This document shows, piece by piece, positions 55,655 to 64,000 of a DNA stretch of 64,000 nt. The DNA lies in NCBI RefSeq assembly GCF_002367995.1, contig NZ_AP018207.1, positions 3,533,083 through 3,597,082 of the forward strand, given 5' to 3'. The notes under the pieces were generated by a model. That model saw only the letters and a list, made by a program, of their open reading frames with translations, made no database searches and was not told where the DNA came from. Origin of the DNA: Calothrix brevissima NIES-22. GTDB taxonomy: Bacteria; Cyanobacteriota; Cyanobacteriia; Cyanobacteriales; Nostocaceae. Both the position numbers and the translations under genes were made by a program. Positions within the stretch are counted from its first letter, which is position 1. Each line of letters opens with the position of its first letter.

Positions 55655-56947
55655 ATGACACTTGATAATAACCAAGGGCTTACCTATAAAAACTCCCAAT
55701 CAGTGGGACAGTCAGGGTTCTCACTGGCTGTTAACTCGACCAATCCTTTTAATCACTCAGGGCTGAACTTTGGACAAAATCATGACGGTAAAAAGATGAC
55801 CTCTGAAAGTAACCGCATTGGAGAGATTGTTCCTGGTAGAGTTGCCAACATCAAAGTGATTGGTGTAGGTGGTGGTGGTGGTAATGCTGTTAACCGCATG
55901 ATTGAGTCTGATGTCAGTGGCGTGGAGTTTTGGTCAATTAACACAGATGCCCAAGCTCTTACCTTAGCTGGTGCTCCTAGTCGGTTACAAATCGGGCAGA
56001 AACTGACTCGCGGTTTAGGTGCAGGCGGTAATCCGGCTATTGGACAGAAAGCAGCAGAGGAGTCGAGAGACGAAATTGCTACAGCTTTAGAAGGCGCTGA
56101 CTTAGTATTCATCACTGCTGGTATGGGCGGTGGTACGGGAACTGGTGCAGCACCGATAGTTGCAGAAGTAGCCAAAGAAATGGGCGCACTGACAGTTGGT
56201 GTGGTGACACGTCCATTTGTGTTTGAGGGACGACGCCGTACCAGTCAAGCAGAACAAGGAATTGAAGGTCTGAAAAGTAGGGTAGATACGCTAATTATCA
56301 TCCCTAACAATAAGCTGTTGGAAGTGATCCCCGAACAAACACCAGTACAAGAAGCTTTTCGCTATGCAGATGATGTTCTGCGTCAAGGGGTACAAGGTAT
56401 TTCCGATATCATCACGATCCCTGGCTTAGTTAACGTTGACTTTGCGGATGTGCGAGCTGTCATGGCTGATGCAGGATCGGCATTAATGGGAATTGGTGTA
56501 AGTTCTGGAAAATCAAGAGCTAGAGAAGCGGCGATCGCGGCTATTTCTTCACCATTACTCGAATGTTCGATTGAAGGAGCTAGAGGAGTTGTATTTAATA
56601 TCACTGGTGGTAGCGATCTCACCTTGCATGAAGTCAACGCTGCGGCGGAAACAATTTATGAAGTAGTCGATCCCAACGCCAATATTATTTTTGGTGCGGT
56701 GATTGATGACAGACTCCAAGGAGAAGTCCGGATTACTGTAATTGCAACTGGGTTTACAGGTGAGCCACAAGCAGCACCACAACAAACAGTTGCTAACAAC
56801 AGAGTCACCACACCGCCACCCAGAAGACCGGCATCACAACAGCCGCCAACTGTTAGCCCACCTTCTCCTATTCCCGAACCCAAAGAAAAACCTGTCTTAG
56901 ATATTCCTGATTTTCTCCAACGGCGACGCAACCAACCGAAAAATTAA
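55655..56947 (+). CDS. ftsZ: Cell division GTPase FtsZ
   Basis: A 430-aa tubulin homologue that forms the Z ring. Marks: [19 protein letters not shown], the tubulin signature [21 protein letters not shown] (T7 catalytic loop region), and the C-terminal peptide [10 protein letters not shown] that binds partners such as FtsA-like/ZipN proteins. An N-terminal extension of about 60 residues before the core is usual for filamentous cyanobacteria. A Pro-rich linker (about 370-415) precedes the tail. Confidence 0.98.
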   Translation: MTLDNNQGLTYKNSQSVGQSGFSLAVNSTNPFNHSGLNFGQNHDGKKMTSESNRIGEIVPGRVANIKVIGVGGGGGNAVNRMIESDVSGVEFWSINTDAQALTLAGAPSRLQIGQKLTRGLGAGGNPAIGQKAAEESRDEIATALEGADLVFITAGMGGGTGTGAAPIVAEVAKEMGALTVGVVTRPFVFEGRRRTSQAEQGIEGLKSRVDTLIIIPNNKLLEVIPEQTPVQEAFRYADDVLRQGVQGISDIITIPGLVNVDFADVRAVMADAGSALMGIGVSSGKSRAREAAIAAISSPLLECSIEGARGVVFNITGGSDLTLHEVNAAAETIYEVVDPNANIIFGAVIDDRLQGEVRITVIATGFTGEPQAAPQQTVANNRVTTPPPRRPASQQPPTVSPPSPIPEPKEKPVLDIPDFLQRRRNQPKN

Positions 56948-57338
56948 GCGATCGCCAAATTAATTCTCAGGTCGAACTAAAGACAGTATAGAAAGTGTTA
57001 GGTATGGAGTTGATTCCCATCAAGAGTAAATTATTTCGGTTCCATCACTAAGATTGCTAATTAGTGACGAAAATCCTCAACCCTAACCCCAAACCTGATG
57101 AAATTGGGCATGAGTCTGCTAGCTCAGATGTCCTCAATTTTGTATGGGATAAAATAGCGAAAATAGAAATTATTTGCCGAAAATTCGGGAAGACTAGCCC
57201 CATTACAACTGCTCTCACTTGTATGTATTTGCGCTGTGCGATCGGGAAATTACATAGGCATAGGCTTCCCCTAAAGTATAAGAAACTAAAAAACTCCAGA
57301 AACTAAATTATTTTTATTGATAGTTCAGTTGTCATTAG
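56948..57338. other. Intergenic region between convergent ftsZ and gshB
   Basis: 391 bases. An 80-codon frame (57064-57306) lacks family-like features. No clear terminator hairpin was found for either gene. Two HIP1-like sites lie near 56949 and 57240. Confidence 0.4.
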
Positions 57339-58325
57339 TTATTTCTTGGCGTTATTTTGTAGCGTTTGCTCTACCCATTTAATAACTTGACTAGCAAGGT
57401 TAGTACCATCTAGTCTGTCGATTTCCCTAACTCCAGTTGGGCTAGTAACATTCACTTCAGTTAGGTAACCGCCAATCACATCAATACCCACAAAAATTAA
57501 GCCGTCTTGGCGTAATTTGTCGGCTAATTGTCTACAAATTTCTTGCTCTCTGGCGGTAATTTCCGTTTTTGCCACTGTACCACCAGTAGCCATATTATTG
57601 CGAAAGTCACTACCGCTAGACAGGCGATTGAGAGCGCCAATGGGTTCGCCATTGAGGAGAATGATTCTCTTGTCTCCCTCTTTTGCTTGTGATAGGTAGG
57701 TTTGTACCATCACTGGTACTCGACCTTGAGAAGTGCTGAGTTCGATAATAGAGTTAAAATTGCGATCGCTTGGTTGTAAAAATAAAATCCCTTCCCCAGC
57801 TTTATTCCCTAGTGGCTTTAGCACTGCTGCACCTTTTGCTTCTAAGAAATTGCGGATAACCAGCTTATCAGCACTCACTATTGTTTCAGGAATTACATCG
57901 GTAAACTGGAGGGCGTACATTTTTTCATTCGCGCCTCGGATACCTTTGGGACTGTTAATGACTAAGGTTTTGTTTTGGTCGATGTAATCCAAAATGTAAG
58001 TTGCATAGAGATAAGCATCATTCACTGGTGGATCTGTCCGCATAAAAACAGCATCCATTGTTTCTAAACAAGTCAACAAGCTTTCTGCATTGCTCAACTT
58101 GTACCAAGGATTTGCTGCAAAATAGCGTCCTTCCACCAGTTGAACTGGAGTAATTTCTACGCGCTGTAAAATAGCCCAGGCTTTTCCTTCTACTACAGTC
58201 AACAGATTAGCCTGCGTTATCCACACTTCATGTCCGAGTATTTGCGCTGCTTCCATTAAGGCGACACTAGTATCGTGACATGGATCGAGCTGATGGATGG
58301 GATCGATGATAAAAGCTAGTTTCAC
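57339..58325 (-). CDS. gshB: Glutathione synthetase
   Basis: A 328-aa ATP-grasp enzyme joining gamma-glutamylcysteine and glycine. The protein begins with the usual KLAFIIDPIHQLDPCHDTSV, and has FMRTDPPVNDAY, NSPKGIRGANEKMYAL, GEGILFLQPSD and EVNVTSPTGVREI. GTG at 58325 is chosen (GAGG 9 nt upstream, N-terminus matching the family); a TTG at 58343 would add six residues. Same strand as and 121 nt after grxC, so probably co-transcribed with it. Confidence 0.95.
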   Translation of the reverse strand: MKLAFIIDPIHQLDPCHDTSVALMEAAQILGHEVWITQANLLTVVEGKAWAILQRVEITPVQLVEGRYFAANPWYKLSNAESLLTCLETMDAVFMRTDPPVNDAYLYATYILDYIDQNKTLVINSPKGIRGANEKMYALQFTDVIPETIVSADKLVIRNFLEAKGAAVLKPLGNKAGEGILFLQPSDRNFNSIIELSTSQGRVPVMVQTYLSQAKEGDKRIILLNGEPIGALNRLSSGSDFRNNMATGGTVAKTEITAREQEICRQLADKLRQDGLIFVGIDVIGGYLTEVNVTSPTGVREIDRLDGTNLASQVIKWVEQTLQNNAKK

Positions 58326-58445
58326 GCTTTTTGCCTCAAGCACCGGGAAATTTAAAGTTATTCAAGTTACATTATCCCTTGATGTTCAGACTGATTTACA
58401 CTTGCTGATGTGGTAAATAAAGCGTAAATTTCATAAATCATTGAT

Positions 58446-58718
58446 CTATACGCTAGTGGCAGAGGTAAGCAACTCATCAAGCTTGCCTTGACCATCTAAA
58501 GCATGAATATCATCACAACCACCAACATGATAGTCATTAATGAAAATTTGAGGCAAAGAGCGTCTTCCATTTGCTCTTTCAGCCATTTTATCCCTTGCTG
58601 CCTCATCACCATCGATGCTGTATTCAGTAAATTCAACACCCTTTTTATTTAGCAAATTTTTAGCGCGGATACAAAATGGGCAAGTCCTCCAGGTATAAAT
58701 TTCTACTTTTGCTGCCAT
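58446..58718 (-). CDS. grxC: Glutaredoxin 3
   Basis: A 90-aa glutaredoxin with the dithiol active site TCPFCIRAK, the cis-Pro loop RRSLPQIFIND and the GGCDDIHALD glutathione-binding end. Reduces disulfides with glutathione. ATG 58718 with GGAGG upstream. Directly upstream of gshB, a sensible functional pair. Confidence 0.96.
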   Translation of the reverse strand: MAAKVEIYTWRTCPFCIRAKNLLNKKGVEFTEYSIDGDEAARDKMAERANGRRSLPQIFINDYHVGGCDDIHALDGQGKLDELLTSATSV

Positions 58719-59174
58719 AACTTCCTCCATTGGTTTTAATATTCTTAATTTTAGAACTTTGCTACTATATACTGCCCTTGAGTTACGTTAAAAGTCACAA
58801 TAATTTTATTCCTATACAAATAAAGTTTAGTCAATAGTCGATAGATTTTTAGCTATAGACTCTTGACTAATTGTATGTTTGCACCAGGTTTTCTTAATAA
58901 ATCGATATTATTCCACTTTAAATAGTTATAGCCTCAGCAACTATACGGTGATTACTCGGCGATATTAATTCTATTTCAGTATTAACCACTATGCTCAATA
59001 TAGTTTTTTAGTCGTAACTTTTACGACTAAAGTTATGTTCTACTAAATGGTTATAGGTAGAATTTAAACTTTAAATTACCATTTGCTTGTTAAAGCCCAG
59101 CAAAAAATGGATAAGCTGGGCTTTATCCAGGCTTTAATTTTGGCAGCGTCTTTTTCTTACTCACAGAGTATAAT
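58719..59174. other. Intergenic region with a 10-bp palindromic hairpin
   Basis: No gene. TTAGTCGTAA (59008-59017) and TTACGACTAA (59021-59030) form a perfect hairpin with a 3-nt loop. The probable terminator of the PEP-CTERM gene lies at 59092-59124. The grxC promoter should be near 58730-58800. Confidence 0.55.
59092..59124 (-). terminator. Hairpin after the PEP-CTERM gene
   Basis: AAAGCCCAGC (59092-59101) and GCTGGGCTTT (59115-59124): 10-bp perfect stem, 13-nt loop, 51 nt past the leftward stop codon. The U-tract is short, so efficiency is uncertain. Confidence 0.65.
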
Positions 59175-60005
59175 TTAAACTTTTGCTAGGCGCTTCTTGT
59201 TCAAGACTTTGAGCGCACTCATTGCTACTACCGCCAGGGCTGCAGTTGTACTAGGTTCAGGTACACTTCTAGCGATAACTTTGAAATCAGGGCCGTTGTA
59301 AGTTGTTTTAGCACTTACTTGAATGCCTTTAATGCCTTTGATAGCTTGTTCATCGTTTAATCCTAGTTGCTTGAGGCTTACCCCCCAAGAACCAACGTTT
59401 TGAGCACCACCAATTTCAGTCGTGTCAATCTTGTAACCTGCGTCTTGCTGATCGACCTTTCTTGTCAGTTTCAGAATATTCCCAAGTAAATTGCCATTTT
59501 CACCAATAGCTTGAATATCCAAATCACTGTTCATACCCCGTTCCCAAAAGAAGAGGTTGTCTAAACCAGAACTATCTTGGCTAATAGTAGTATCGAACCA
59601 GAGGTTCATTTTAAAAGCCCCTTGGTCTTCAGTATCAATAATATTGTTGAGGTTATTGTTACCCAAGTAAGCAGCAATTCCCTCAGCATCTGGATTTTCC
59701 GCGACTTTTAGACCTTTGGGTTCAGAAGCTTTATCACCTCTATCTGTACTGGCTGCACCAGTATTAAGAGTGGTGTGTTTATCATTTTGCAGAATATTAA
59801 CCCTAGTAACAAAGGAAAAATTAGAAAATGTCTGGTCTTTTCCTTGCTTATCTTTTTGAGTAATAGATTGTAACCAAATATCTGCTTGAGGGTCTTTAGA
59901 TTGACTAACATTTGTTCTGAAAGTTGCTGCTTGAGCAGATGGGGCAAGCAGTACACTGCTGCCAAAAAATATCAAAATTAAAGTGGATATGCGTTGAATG
60001 CTCAT
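59175..60005 (-). CDS. PEP-CTERM exosortase-dependent surface protein (XDP2-like)
   Basis: A 276-aa exported protein. The signal peptide (MSIQRISTLILIFFGSSVLL, cleavage after APSAQA) is followed by a beta-rich domain (ATFRTNVSQSKDPQADIWLQ). The C-terminus has the sorting signal: PEPS motif (VPEPSTTAA), a hydrophobic helix and a basic tail (NKKRLAKV). This tail is processed by cyanobacterial exosortase; the enzyme is not in the window. The body resembles the XDP2 family as I recall it. ATG 60005 gives a clean signal peptide; upstream in-frame starts at 60029 or 60077 are less likely. Confidence 0.83.
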   Translation of the reverse strand: MSIQRISTLILIFFGSSVLLAPSAQAATFRTNVSQSKDPQADIWLQSITQKDKQGKDQTFSNFSFVTRVNILQNDKHTTLNTGAASTDRGDKASEPKGLKVAENPDAEGIAAYLGNNNLNNIIDTEDQGAFKMNLWFDTTISQDSSGLDNLFFWERGMNSDLDIQAIGENGNLLGNILKLTRKVDQQDAGYKIDTTEIGGAQNVGSWGVSLKQLGLNDEQAIKGIKGIQVSAKTTYNGPDFKVIARSVPEPSTTAALAVVAMSALKVLNKKRLAKV

Positions 60006-60766
60006 AATATGTTTGTGGTTGTCATCCATCAACCTGTTACGTTTTGCCTGTAATCTCAAAAGATATGATTTTCTCACCGGAATTCAGCCAAGACTTGACA
60101 AACTTTTATCACAGAGTTTTGTAATTGTTGGGTACTGTCAACACTGATAGTTTCAGTGAAAGCTACTGCTAAGTTAGTGATGAATATAAATTGCCACAGA
60201 TCGTGGCAGATAGTCTAGAGTTTTAGACAGATTCATGAAATTTTTAATTTAGGCATTTAAAACTATCGGATTTTATGGAATACTTTCTGTTAGTTTACAA
60301 TCGCCAAGTGACTTTTTTGAGAAAACCAACAGTAAAATAACAGGTATAATTAACTGAATTATTGCTCGTATATGAATATATTGCTTTTTAACTAGTTATA
60401 TTTTCTAGCACTGAATGTTAGGGCAAGCTAAATCCTACTTAAACTTAATTCAGTATATATAGCCATCCTATTTGATATACAAACAAAAAGGACAAGGGAG
60501 ATACGGGAGACAAGGGAGACAAGGAGGACAAGGAGGACAAGGAAGAAAAGAAAGATAGGTATTTGTCACTCCTAAAAGCATTGCTATATATAGCAATCCT
60601 ATTGCAGTGTTAAAAAATATCGGTTTTGGCTGTTGACTGTCAACGCTTAATAGTCAAAAATTCTACATGTAATATTTCATAAATCATTGACGATTTCTAT
60701 AGCAATCCTGATAGAAAAATGCAATATACATGGCGGTTTAAAATGTTATCTTTCTCTCATAATTAG
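60006..60766. other. Intergenic region with purine STRR
   Basis: About 760 bases without a gene between two leftward genes. 60488-60549 is a GACAAGGAG/GACAAGGGA nonamer array. The motif TATAGCAATCC recurs at about 60592 and 60699, flanking the array side. The PEP-CTERM promoter must lie near 60080-60250. Confidence 0.55.
60488..60549. repeat. Nonamer STRR (GACAAGGAG)
   Basis: About seven purine-rich nonamers with GGA/GAG variation, the same family as arrays at 13979, 33961, 39381 (inverted) and 63401. Confidence 0.9.
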
Positions 60767-61423
60767 TCAAACAACAGAGCGATTAATCCAGCCATTAATA
60801 GTGAAGCGGCTATCTGCAAAAACTCTGGAGGGGCAAACTACAGGCAGTACTTCGTGCATGTAGCGGCTGAGGAAGAATACAATACTATTATTGCGAGGCT
60901 CGATTTTTTTGAAAGAATCGGCATTTACATAAAAGCTATTGGCAATTTTGCTATCGTAAATCAGCAATTCTCCACCTGAGAAGTTTTTAGGTTCTTGATG
61001 AAAATAATAAACATAAGTAATTTCTCTCAGGCTAGTTTCTGGGCTACCATTATCATTATGAATTTTGTAATAATTACCATCATTATGGGCAGTGAGTTGG
61101 CTTTCAATATAATTGCTCGTAAATGCTGGGATACCCAATTTATCGATTACTTCAGGTAAAACAGCTTCTATTTTCTGCAAAATTAATTGAGAAAAATCAT
61201 GGAAATAATAAAGCACCTTTGATTGACGATAATTTACTTCATTGGTAGAAGTACTGGTATTTACAAAGTTTGCTTCCTGTTGCCAAACATATTCGAGTAG
61301 TTGCCGATGTTCTTCTGAAGTGAGAAAGTTATCTATTTGTAGATATTTAGATGGCAAAATATTGATATTTTCACTTTCTACTATATCTATTGTTGGTGGG
61401 CAGTTTTGGGCTTCTATAGTCAT
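60767..61423 (-). CDS. 2-oxoglutarate/Fe(II)-dependent oxygenase (prolyl 4-hydroxylase-like)
   Basis: A 218-aa protein with the double-stranded beta-helix facial triad: His and Asp in YKIHNDNGSPETSLREITYV, and the distal His in SRYMHEVLPV. The Arg of SRFTINGWI would bind 2-oxoglutarate. FSGGELLIYDS is typical of the P4Hc class. The hydroxylated substrate is unknown. No partner gene adjacent. Confidence 0.87.
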   Translation of the reverse strand: MTIEAQNCPPTIDIVESENINILPSKYLQIDNFLTSEEHRQLLEYVWQQEANFVNTSTSTNEVNYRQSKVLYYFHDFSQLILQKIEAVLPEVIDKLGIPAFTSNYIESQLTAHNDGNYYKIHNDNGSPETSLREITYVYYFHQEPKNFSGGELLIYDSKIANSFYVNADSFKKIEPRNNSIVFFLSRYMHEVLPVVCPSRVFADSRFTINGWINRSVV

Positions 61424-61532
61424 AATTATTAATATCTGTAGATAAAATATTTACATTTATATAACAAATGCCGTAGTTAAATATAACTACAGCATTGTAA
61501 TTAAAAGACAAAATTTACTAAATTTTTAGTAT

Positions 61533-63278
61533 TTACCGCGAGTCAACAGCATATTGAATCAGCTGGGTTAAGCGATGGCGTAGGGTTTCCAATCCTAAAC
61601 GCTGGCTAGCAGAAATAAATACTGCTAAAGGAAACTCTTCTCGTGCTAAGGCTAGGGTTTCGCTGTTGACTTGGTCGATTTTGTTAAAAACCACTAGTGC
61701 TGGGCCTGGAGTCACCGGCATTTGGGCGAGAATGTCTCTAACTGAGCGAATATGGCTCAACCAAGCTGGATGAGACAAATCGACTAAATGCAGTAAAGCA
61801 TCTGCTTCTGTGACTTCTTCTAAGGTAGCGCGAAAAGCATCCATTAATGAGGCTGGTAATTCATGTATAAATCCTACTGTATCTGTCAGTAGAATCTCTT
61901 GGGTTTCACCTGTCTCGGCTTGGGAAATTACTAGACGGCGCGTGGTAGGGTCAAGAGTCGCAAATAGCTGGTCGGCTGTATATACCTCCGCATTGGTGAG
62001 GGCATTGAGCAAGGTGGATTTACCAGCGTTGGTATAACCAACCAAAGCTACTGAGGGGACTTCTCGGTGCTGTCGGCGTTGGCGTAACCGGGAACGATGG
62101 GCTTGCAACTGGTTGACTTCTTGTTGCAATCGCGAAATCCGTCGCTGAATGGCGCGGCGTTCAGTTTCTAGTTTGGTTTCACCAGGGCCTCTAGTACCGA
62201 TACCACCCCCTAATCGGGACATGGCTTGTCCTCTACCAGTTAGGCGAGGCAGCATATATTCTAGCTGTGCTAGTTCGACTTGTAATTTACCAGCACGGGA
62301 CTGAGCGCGTTGGGCGAATATATCTAATATGACTTCGGTACGATCGACTACCCGAACGCCAATTTGGGCTTCTAGGTTCCGGACTTGGGCGGGTGAGAGA
62401 TCGCGATCGAAGACGACGAGAGTTGCGCCTAAAGTTTGGGCTGTTAAGGCGACTTCTTGGACTTTACCTTCGCCAACGACTGTTTGAGGATGAATCCGCG
62501 ATCGCTTTTGTTGTACTGTCTGTAAAACATCGCCCCCGGCTGTATCTACTAACCGTGCCAATTCCGCCAAGGTATCGTGGAATTCTAAATGACTCTTTTC
62601 ATCTGTCATCACTCCCACAATTAACACGCGATCGTGGTCGATATCTACTTGCTGGGCAACAAATTCTCGCTGAAATTCAGCTTCCAGATTTTCTACTAAA
62701 TCGAGAAAATCCTGCTGTGTTAATTCATCCAAACTCAGTGGTGGCGATACATTCCAGCTTGGCGATCGCACCTCACTCGACCCAACTTTAGATACATTCC
62801 CACTGGCCAGCACCGCCTGAGATTCCTGGGGGGTCAGGTGCGCTAAATAAGCTTCTTTGACATACCCAGTAGCGCCGCCACCTCGACGGGTAAACCCCGT
62901 GCCGGTAATATTTAGTACTACCAAGGCATCTAAACGTTGCAAAGCCATCGCTGTCAGCGCCCCGTCATTGGGTGGTTCTGACTTGAGATTAGTGGCGATA
63001 CAACGAATACCGCTAAGTCGTTCTGCACCATAACGGGGCAATTCTAGCGGTGGGATTTGCGTCTGACGAGGTGTGCCTACCCCTACACGAATCACTTGTC
63101 CGCGACGGTTGAGGTAGGCACACACAGGCTGATTGATTTCTGTACTGATTGCTGCCAGTCGCTGGGAAAACTCGGACGTACTGATGCGATCGCCCGGTAT
63201 GCGCTGGTGGTACAGCCGCTGTAGTTGCTTCAGCTGGCTGGACTTTAAACCTTGGAGATTTCCGTAGATAGTCTCTAT
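61533..63278 (-). CDS. hflX: Ribosome-associated GTPase HflX
   Basis: A GTPase that splits stalled or stressed ribosomes. G domain: VALVGYTNAGKSTLLNALTN (G1), LTDTVGFIHELP (G3), VFNKIDQV (G4). The N-terminal domain contains ILDIFAQRAQSRAGKLQVEL and the glycine-rich RLGGGIGTRGPGETKLETER. Coding-like sequence homologous to HflX N-termini (YGNLQGLKSSQLKQLQRLY) extends 51 codons beyond the first canonical start (GTG 63125). No ATG, GTG or TTG occurs between GTG 63125 and the in-frame stop at 63287-63285. The expected Met position is ATA at 63278-63276, so I extend to there provisionally. Full length would be 581 aa. Confidence 0.9.
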   Translation of the reverse strand: METIYGNLQGLKSSQLKQLQRLYHQRIPGDRISTSEFSQRLAAISTEINQPVCAYLNRRGQVIRVGVGTPRQTQIPPLELPRYGAERLSGIRCIATNLKSEPPNDGALTAMALQRLDALVVLNITGTGFTRRGGGATGYVKEAYLAHLTPQESQAVLASGNVSKVGSSEVRSPSWNVSPPLSLDELTQQDFLDLVENLEAEFQREFVAQQVDIDHDRVLIVGVMTDEKSHLEFHDTLAELARLVDTAGGDVLQTVQQKRSRIHPQTVVGEGKVQEVALTAQTLGATLVVFDRDLSPAQVRNLEAQIGVRVVDRTEVILDIFAQRAQSRAGKLQVELAQLEYMLPRLTGRGQAMSRLGGGIGTRGPGETKLETERRAIQRRISRLQQEVNQLQAHRSRLRQRRQHREVPSVALVGYTNAGKSTLLNALTNAEVYTADQLFATLDPTTRRLVISQAETGETQEILLTDTVGFIHELPASLMDAFRATLEEVTEADALLHLVDLSHPAWLSHIRSVRDILAQMPVTPGPALVVFNKIDQVNSETLALAREEFPLAVFISASQRLGLETLRHRLTQLIQYAVDSR

Positions 63279-63400
63279 AGGCGTTTATGACCAGTTAATG
63301 GCCCTCCGAATCCTTCTATTGTTTATTTTACAACATGCCAAAAACAGCAAACTATATCTTCTGGGGTTTGTACTGTGCTTTAATAACATCTAGTTTAGGG

Positions 63401-63545
63401 CTGGGGACAAGGGAAGGGGGAAAAGGGGGACAAGGAGGACAAGGAAGAAATAAATCTTTCGAGTCAGTCAAGCACGAGAAAATTTCACAACCAAACATAA
63501 AAATTTCTCTCTTCTAGCCCCTAGCCCCTAGTCCCTAGCCCCTAT
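63401..63545. repeat. Two STRR arrays upstream of the 63-aa gene
   Basis: 63401-63449 has GACAAGGAG-like nonamers. 63513-63545 has CTAGCCC heptamers/octamers. A spurious 60-codon frame spans the first. Confidence 0.85.
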
Positions 63546-63559
63546 TACTAATTAAGCCT

Positions 63560-63751
63560 ATGACTGATTCAACGCAAGAAATTTGGTATGTTGTCAAGCG
63601 TCCTGCTGGCCATTGCGAGATCGTAGATAATTTAGATGGTGGGGAAAATAAGCCAGAAATTATTGAACAGTGGGGCCCCTTTACATCCCAAGGAGAAGCG
63701 ATCGCTCGTCGGGTAGGATTAATTAGGGCTGGCAAATGCCAACCCCAATAA
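63560..63751 (+). CDS. Small conserved cyanobacterial protein
   Basis: A 63-aa protein (IWYVVKRPAGHCEIVDNLD, IIEQWGPFTSQGEAIARRVG). The pattern of a short beta-hairpin followed by a helix with GPFxSxxEAIARR occurs in small conserved cyanobacterial hypotheticals. Function unknown. It stands between hflX (leftward) and the convergent end of a protease gene. Confidence 0.72.
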   Translation: MTDSTQEIWYVVKRPAGHCEIVDNLDGGENKPEIIEQWGPFTSQGEAIARRVGLIRAGKCQPQ

Positions 63752-63770
63752 AGTATAAAATTTACAATTT

Positions 63771-64000
63771 TTAATTTTTGCCAGTTGTCGTGGTACTTTG
63801 AGCCGTAATTTGCTTACCTAAAACTTCCACTGCTTTAGCAAATTGTGGATCGTCTGGTGTAGCCAATTTAGCCCGCTCGTTGAGCCATAACTCTTGTCTT
63901 TGAGCATCGCTCAACTCTACCTTGACATCTGGATCGATACCATGCTTGTTAATATCTTTGCCACTAGGAGTATGATATTTAGCAATTGTCACCGCTAATC
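63771..64000 (-). CDS. C-terminal end of an S41 (CtpA-type) peptidase, truncated by the window
   Basis: The frame is open to the window edge. The visible C-terminal ~75 residues read LAVTIAKYHTPSGKDINKHG, then DPDVKVELSDAQRQ, a pattern typical of carboxyl-terminal processing proteases (the strand after the catalytic Lys/Gln region). These proteases cleave C-termini of exported proteins, such as the D1 precursor by CtpA. The PDZ and catalytic residues lie outside the window, so the paralogue cannot be assigned. Confidence 0.85.
   Translation of the reverse strand, partial: LAVTIAKYHTPSGKDINKHGIDPDVKVELSDAQRQELWLNERAKLATPDDPQFAKAVEVLGKQITAQSTTTTGKN

Noticed and set aside
57064-57306. 80-codon frame after ftsZ
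   Set aside because: No conserved-looking motif; basic low-complexity end.
63335-63517. 60-codon frame upstream of the 63-aa gene
   Set aside because: Its middle (GGKGGQGGQG) is a translation of an STRR.
1-64000. tRNA and rRNA genes, complete insertion sequences
   Set aside because: I looked for T-loop (GGTTCGAATCC-like) patterns and transposase-like proteins and found none that I could support by eye; a dedicated search is needed for certainty.

Overview
The window is chromosomal DNA of a filamentous, probably heterocyst-forming (Nostocales-type) cyanobacterium. Evidence: oxygenic photosynthesis genes (psbEFLJ, psbO, psaI, rubA, ycf48), a beta-carboxysome cluster, NDH-1 genes, very frequent HIP1 octamers (GCGATCGC), and many short tandem repeat arrays (STRRs) such as TTGACTG, GACAAGGAG and TCATTGG between genes. 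No tRNA, rRNA, transposase gene or CRISPR array was seen.

Layout. (1) 0-2.5 kb: housekeeping trpS and a methylenetetrahydrofolate reductase-family gene. (2) 2.6-9.9 kb: an accessory, defence-like block. It has a tightly coupled AT-rich three-gene operon (DUF262 protein, AAA ATPase with DUF3696-like tail, uncharacterised 327-aa protein), a 21-bp minisatellite open in several frames, and two adjacent STAND-like ATPases. (3) 10-22.5 kb: an inorganic-carbon block. A CO2-uptake NDH-1 module (ndhF4-ndhD4-cupB type) runs left. The carboxysome operon ccmK2-K1-L-M-N-O, followed by a CcmR/CmpR-like LysR regulator, runs right from a shared 0.6-kb divergent region. (4) 22.6-31.2 kb: MuiA-like protein, Uma2 nuclease fold, EEP phosphatase, mnmE, an SDR, a receiver-only fragment of a decayed hybrid kinase, and an alpha/beta hydrolase. 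(5) 31.5-36.3 kb: ndhC-K-J runs left; rubA-ycf48-psbE-F-L-J runs right as a photosystem assembly and cytochrome b559 cluster; psaI converges on it. A structured RNA-like element resembling a HEARO/IscB omega-RNA without its nuclease gene lies directly upstream of rubA. (6) 36.4-45.6 kb: a large proline-rich unknown protein, a second Uma2 gene, a lipoprotein pair, sigF, psbO and a small conserved gene. (7) 45.6-52.3 kb: a second accessory block with a 1675-aa TPR-STAND-WD40 protein (14 WD40 repeats) and a 443-aa ATPase. (8) 53.5-64 kb: ftsQ, ftsZ, grxC-gshB, a PEP-CTERM protein, a 2OG-Fe(II) oxygenase, hflX (apparently without a canonical start codon), a small conserved gene and the end of a CtpA-type protease.

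How it fits together: the core genes serve carbon concentration, photosystem assembly and cell division. Between them lie two blocks of signalling or defence NTPases and many small mobile or repetitive elements. Several STRR arrays begin exactly at, or inside, the stop codons of genes (ccmL, ccmR-like, ndhF, the 109-aa gene). All functions are inferred from reading the sequence; no database search was made.
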